Assembly: GCA_027024625.1 (NCBI GenBank) | Contig: JALVRY010000487.1 | Location: 1-8,060, forward strand | Source of the DNA: Thiotrichaceae bacterium | Lineage (GTDB): Bacteria; Pseudomonadota; Gammaproteobacteria; Thiotrichales; Thiotrichaceae | DNA: 8,060 bases | Direction of reading: 5' to 3' | Shown here: in pieces, positions 6,045 through 8,060 of the stretch | Layout: each line of letters starts with the position of its first letter | Numbering within the stretch: position 1 is the stretch's first letter | The notes under the pieces: model-generated | Database searches by the model: none | Told to the model about the DNA's origin: nothing | What the model saw: the letters and a program-made list of their open reading frames with translations, nothing else | Translations under genes and position numbers: made by a program

Positions 6045-7169
6045 TCAAAACCTTAGCATTATATTTTTATCCATGCCATTTTTGACTTTGATATTTATTT
6101 TTTTAATATCTCCATCATGCTTGGCTTCTATTTTATATGTACCAATGGGTAGCTGTTGTTTGAAAGGTTTGTCTGTCATAGTAGAGACTAATTCAAAGCC
6201 CTTTTCATTGTAGATGGTATATAGGATACTGGTGGGTCTACCTCGATACTTTGAGCTGAGATTTATTGTTCCCGATGTTCCTAATATAAAGGTTTGATCT
6301 ACCATTTTATCGCGGCTAATTTTTAGTTTAACTTCTTGCCTAAACAAATTGTAGATTGAGGTTATGGTATACACACCAACAGGCAACGTCTTTTCCACTT
6401 CTTTTTGTGCAGTATAACTGGCGATGTGTGTGCCTTCATCAGAGTAAATAATGTAGGATGCAGGGAGTTTTTTGCCACCACGCTCATCAATACTTTTCAG
6501 GATTAGCTTACCTGTATGTTGAATATAGTTACCATTTTCATCAATATTATCAGTATCTTGTGGGAATAATGCTGTGCTAAGTGCTTTTAAATCATCAATA
6601 CTTTTGTACTGCCCACCTGTTGCTTCGGCAATACATTGCAGTGTTTTATTATCACCTTCCATATCAACCACATGTACATATAAGTCTGGGTGATTGGATT
6701 TCATACGCTGCATTGCTTTACAAACAGACACCCCTTTACGGCAGGTATCGCCACCATCGGAGACTAAAATAATATTACCTTTGCGTTCTTTTAACTGGCG
6801 TTCCGCTTTGTAGATGGCGGATAACATGGGCGATGCACCACGGGCTTTCAGCTGGCTGATCTTATCGATTAACTCTTCTTTATCCAGCAAGACTTCTGTA
6901 TTGAGTGTATCGATACGTTTACAGCTTTTGCTTTGTCCTTGTCCAAAGGCAAGTACCGTTAAGTTTTTATCATCTGGCCACTGTTCAATAAAATCGGGTA
7001 TGGCATCTTTTAACAGGTCTATTTTTGATTTAGCATCCCGCTTGCCTTGCATACTGCTGGAGGCATCTAGCACCAGCACATTATTATCACTTATCTGTGG
7101 ATCATCATTCGCTGCTCTTACACCTGAAGTGAGTAAAAACAGCAATGAAATAATAAGATAGTATTTCAT
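6045..7169 (-). CDS. Exported von Willebrand factor A (VWA) domain protein with two C-terminal beta-domain repeats, 374 aa
   Basis: A signal peptide (hydrophobic 4-15, cleavage near Ala19/Ala20) directs export. A VWA domain spans about 29-205 with a metal-ion-dependent adhesion site: DASSSM (D35, S37, S39), GASPM (S113 in the usual threonine position) and VSDGGDTC (D138). VWA domains with this site bind a divalent metal and a protein partner. Cys83, Cys143, Cys150 and Cys179 lie in the domain and could form disulfides in the periplasm. Residues about 219-296 and 298-374 are two related beta-rich repeats, each with an IY(S/N)-G core and the signature LPVGVYTI or LPIGTYKI, similar in style to carboxypeptidase-regulatory/PEGA-like surface domains. 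The start has a Shine-Dalgarno (AAGGGAAG) about 9 bases upstream. No transmembrane anchor, sortase motif or neighbouring MoxR/TerY-type partner is seen, so role and partner are unknown. It is likely transcribed alone, divergently from gspE. Confidence 0.85.
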   Translation of the reverse strand: MKYYLIISLLFLLTSGVRAANDDPQISDNNVLVLDASSSMQGKRDAKSKIDLLKDAIPDFIEQWPDDKNLTVLAFGQGQSKSCKRIDTLNTEVLLDKEELIDKISQLKARGASPMLSAIYKAERQLKERKGNIILVSDGGDTCRKGVSVCKAMQRMKSNHPDLYVHVVDMEGDNKTLQCIAEATGGQYKSIDDLKALSTALFPQDTDNIDENGNYIQHTGKLILKSIDERGGKKLPASYIIYSDEGTHIASYTAQKEVEKTLPVGVYTITSIYNLFRQEVKLKISRDKMVDQTFILGTSGTINLSSKYRGRPTSILYTIYNEKGFELVSTMTDKPFKQQLPIGTYKIEAKHDGDIKKINIKVKNGMDKNIMLRF

Positions 7170-7220
7170 TGTTACGCTTCCCTTCGTCGACGTACATTCC
7201 TTGTCACTTTTAATTTATTA

Positions 7221-7248
7221 ATTATAAGCAATATTAATGCAGTATAAA
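7221..7248 (-). promoter_or_regulatory. Probable sigma-70 promoter of the VWA gene
   Basis: On the minus strand a perfect TATAAT (7221-7226) is preceded, after a 16-base spacer, by TTTATA (7243-7248), which matches 4 of 6 bases of the -35 consensus. Transcription would start about 45 bases before the ATG at 7169, leaving room for the Shine-Dalgarno. The surroundings are very AT-rich, which raises the chance of a false match. Confidence 0.4.
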
Positions 7249-7284
7249 TTTATTATTGTTAAAATGCTTCTCTATTCATCCTTG

Positions 7285-7293
7285 TGTTATAAG
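7285..7293 (+). promoter_or_regulatory. Possible extended -10 promoter for gspE
   Basis: TGTTATAAG is an extended -10 (TGn plus a 5-of-6 TATAAT match) about 85 bases before the gspE ATG. No good -35 is found at the right distance, which extended -10 promoters can tolerate. Confidence 0.25.
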
Positions 7294-7378
7294 AGACAAT
7301 AAAACGCCTATAAACTCTCTAAAGTGATGATGAAGTGGGCAATATTTAAGACTAAAAATAATAACAAGAAGAAAAATA

Positions 7379-8060
7379 ATGGAAGCTGCCAAAGCCACCG
7401 AAAATAACATCGTTATGCTAGGTCAACTACTGGTTCAGAAAGGGAAGATTACCCAAGCTGAATTAGAACGAGCCTTGCGCGCCCAAAAAGAAACCGATCA
7501 ACCTCTCGGAAGCCTGCTAGTTCACCTTGGTATGATTACCGAACAAGAACTCGCTGTTGTGCTTTCCCGCTATCTTGGGGTCAAATTGGCACTCACTAAG
7601 GACTATCCTTCCATGCCTGTAGAAGATACAGGCATCGCTGTCAATTATATGCGAGCTGTTGAGTTAGTCCCACTTTACGAAACGGAGACACCTGAAGGTA
7701 TTGAGTTAACCGTTGCGATGGTAACACCGCAAGATCAATTCACCATGAATGCCTTGGAGATGGCAACAGGTAAGCGGATTCGTCCATTATTGGGGTTACC
7801 ATCTGAAATAAAATCCAATATCGAACGCCTATACGCCAATGAAGGCAAAGAAGGCGGTGAGGACATGGATTTTGAAATCACCAGCAATGACAACGATTTA
7901 GATAACATTGAACATCTAAAAGACATGGCTAGTGAAGCTCCTGTTATCCGCTTAGTTAACCAAATTATGACTGGGGCGATGAGTAGCCGAGCATCGGATA
8001 TACACGTCGAGCCATTTGAAGACCACCTCACCATTCGCTATCGCATAGACGGTGTAATGC
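7379..8060 (+). CDS. gspE: Type II secretion ATPase GspE (PulE/PilB family), 3' partial
   Basis: The frame is open to the right edge, giving 227 residues of a protein normally of 500-570. GspE is the hexameric cytoplasmic ATPase that powers pseudopilus assembly in type II secretion. Visible are an N-terminal helical domain at about 14-72 of the GspE-N/MshEN type (LGQLLVQKGKITQAELERAL, then GSLLVHLGMITEQELA), a linker, and the start of the N2 domain with the family hallmark EAPVIRLVNQI followed by ASDIHVEPFE and YRIDGVM (187-227). The Walker A, Asp box, Walker B and His box lie beyond the window. PilB and MshE are alternatives; the SEAPVIRLVNQI-ASDIHVEPFE context favours GspE. The ATG follows a purine-rich AAGAAGAAAAATA with only weak Shine-Dalgarno character, and an in-frame stop at 7331-7333 with no usable start codon in between supports this start. 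It may be the first gene of a gsp operon to the right. Confidence 0.8.
   Translation, partial: MEAAKATENNIVMLGQLLVQKGKITQAELERALRAQKETDQPLGSLLVHLGMITEQELAVVLSRYLGVKLALTKDYPSMPVEDTGIAVNYMRAVELVPLYETETPEGIELTVAMVTPQDQFTMNALEMATGKRIRPLLGLPSEIKSNIERLYANEGKEGGEDMDFEITSNDNDLDNIEHLKDMASEAPVIRLVNQIMTGAMSSRASDIHVEPFEDHLTIRYRIDGVM

Noticed and set aside
6814..7161. A 115-codon plus-strand ORF opposite the VWA gene
   Set aside because: The minus-strand frame contains the signal peptide and the metal-binding motifs of the VWA domain; the plus-strand ORF has neither a domain nor a ribosome binding site.
7185..7192. CGTCGACG palindrome between the VWA gene start and its promoter
   Set aside because: Only 8 bp and without repeats nearby; perfect octamers of this kind occur by chance.
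7735..8034. A 99-codon minus-strand ORF opposite gspE
   Set aside because: The plus-strand frame carries unmistakable GspE motifs over the same bases, so the minus-strand ORF is a shadow.

Overview
The window is AT-rich DNA, apparently from a Gram-negative gammaproteobacterium. It carries part of a type III secretion stator (SctL/YscL type), a tripartite RND efflux pair, exported proteins with Sec signal peptides, and the start of a type II secretion ATPase. No gene fixes the genus. A sulfur-oxidiser-like (Thiotrichales-type) gammaproteobacterium would fit the style of the repeats and proteins, but that is only a guess.

Layout, left to right: (i) the 3' end of sctL on the + strand, whose operon must lie to the left; (ii) converging on it, a small exported SH3-like protein on the - strand; (iii) a 159-bp hairpin-like MITE (element A) whose right arm forms the 3' end of the next gene; (iv) a two-gene RND efflux operon on the - strand (periplasmic adaptor, then inner-membrane transporter, with stop and start codons overlapping by one base as TAATG); (v) a 409-bp intergenic region with an 18-bp-arm palindrome that contains extended -10 promoters on both strands, a gene-free stretch, and a second MITE (element B, about 158 bp); (vi) an exported von Willebrand factor A (VWA) protein on the - strand with a tandemly duplicated C-terminal beta domain; (vii) a divergent intergenic region; (viii) the start of gspE on the + strand, running off the right edge.

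Working together: adaptor and transporter should form the inner-membrane and periplasmic parts of an efflux pump. No outer-membrane channel gene is visible, so a TolC-type partner must be elsewhere. The palindrome looks like the operator/promoter of this operon, but no regulator gene lies next to it; the place where one would be expected holds about 100 bp of non-coding sequence and element B. The VWA protein and the SH3-like protein are probably single-gene units working in the cell envelope.

The most notable signals are not classical genes. Element A has inserted into the 3' end of the efflux gene and supplies its last codons and stop. Element B has different ends but shares an internal core with element A. 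The near-perfect operator palindrome has lost, or never had, an adjacent regulator. I see no CRISPR array, tRNA, rRNA or complete IS, and no clear evidence of an entirely new multi-gene system.
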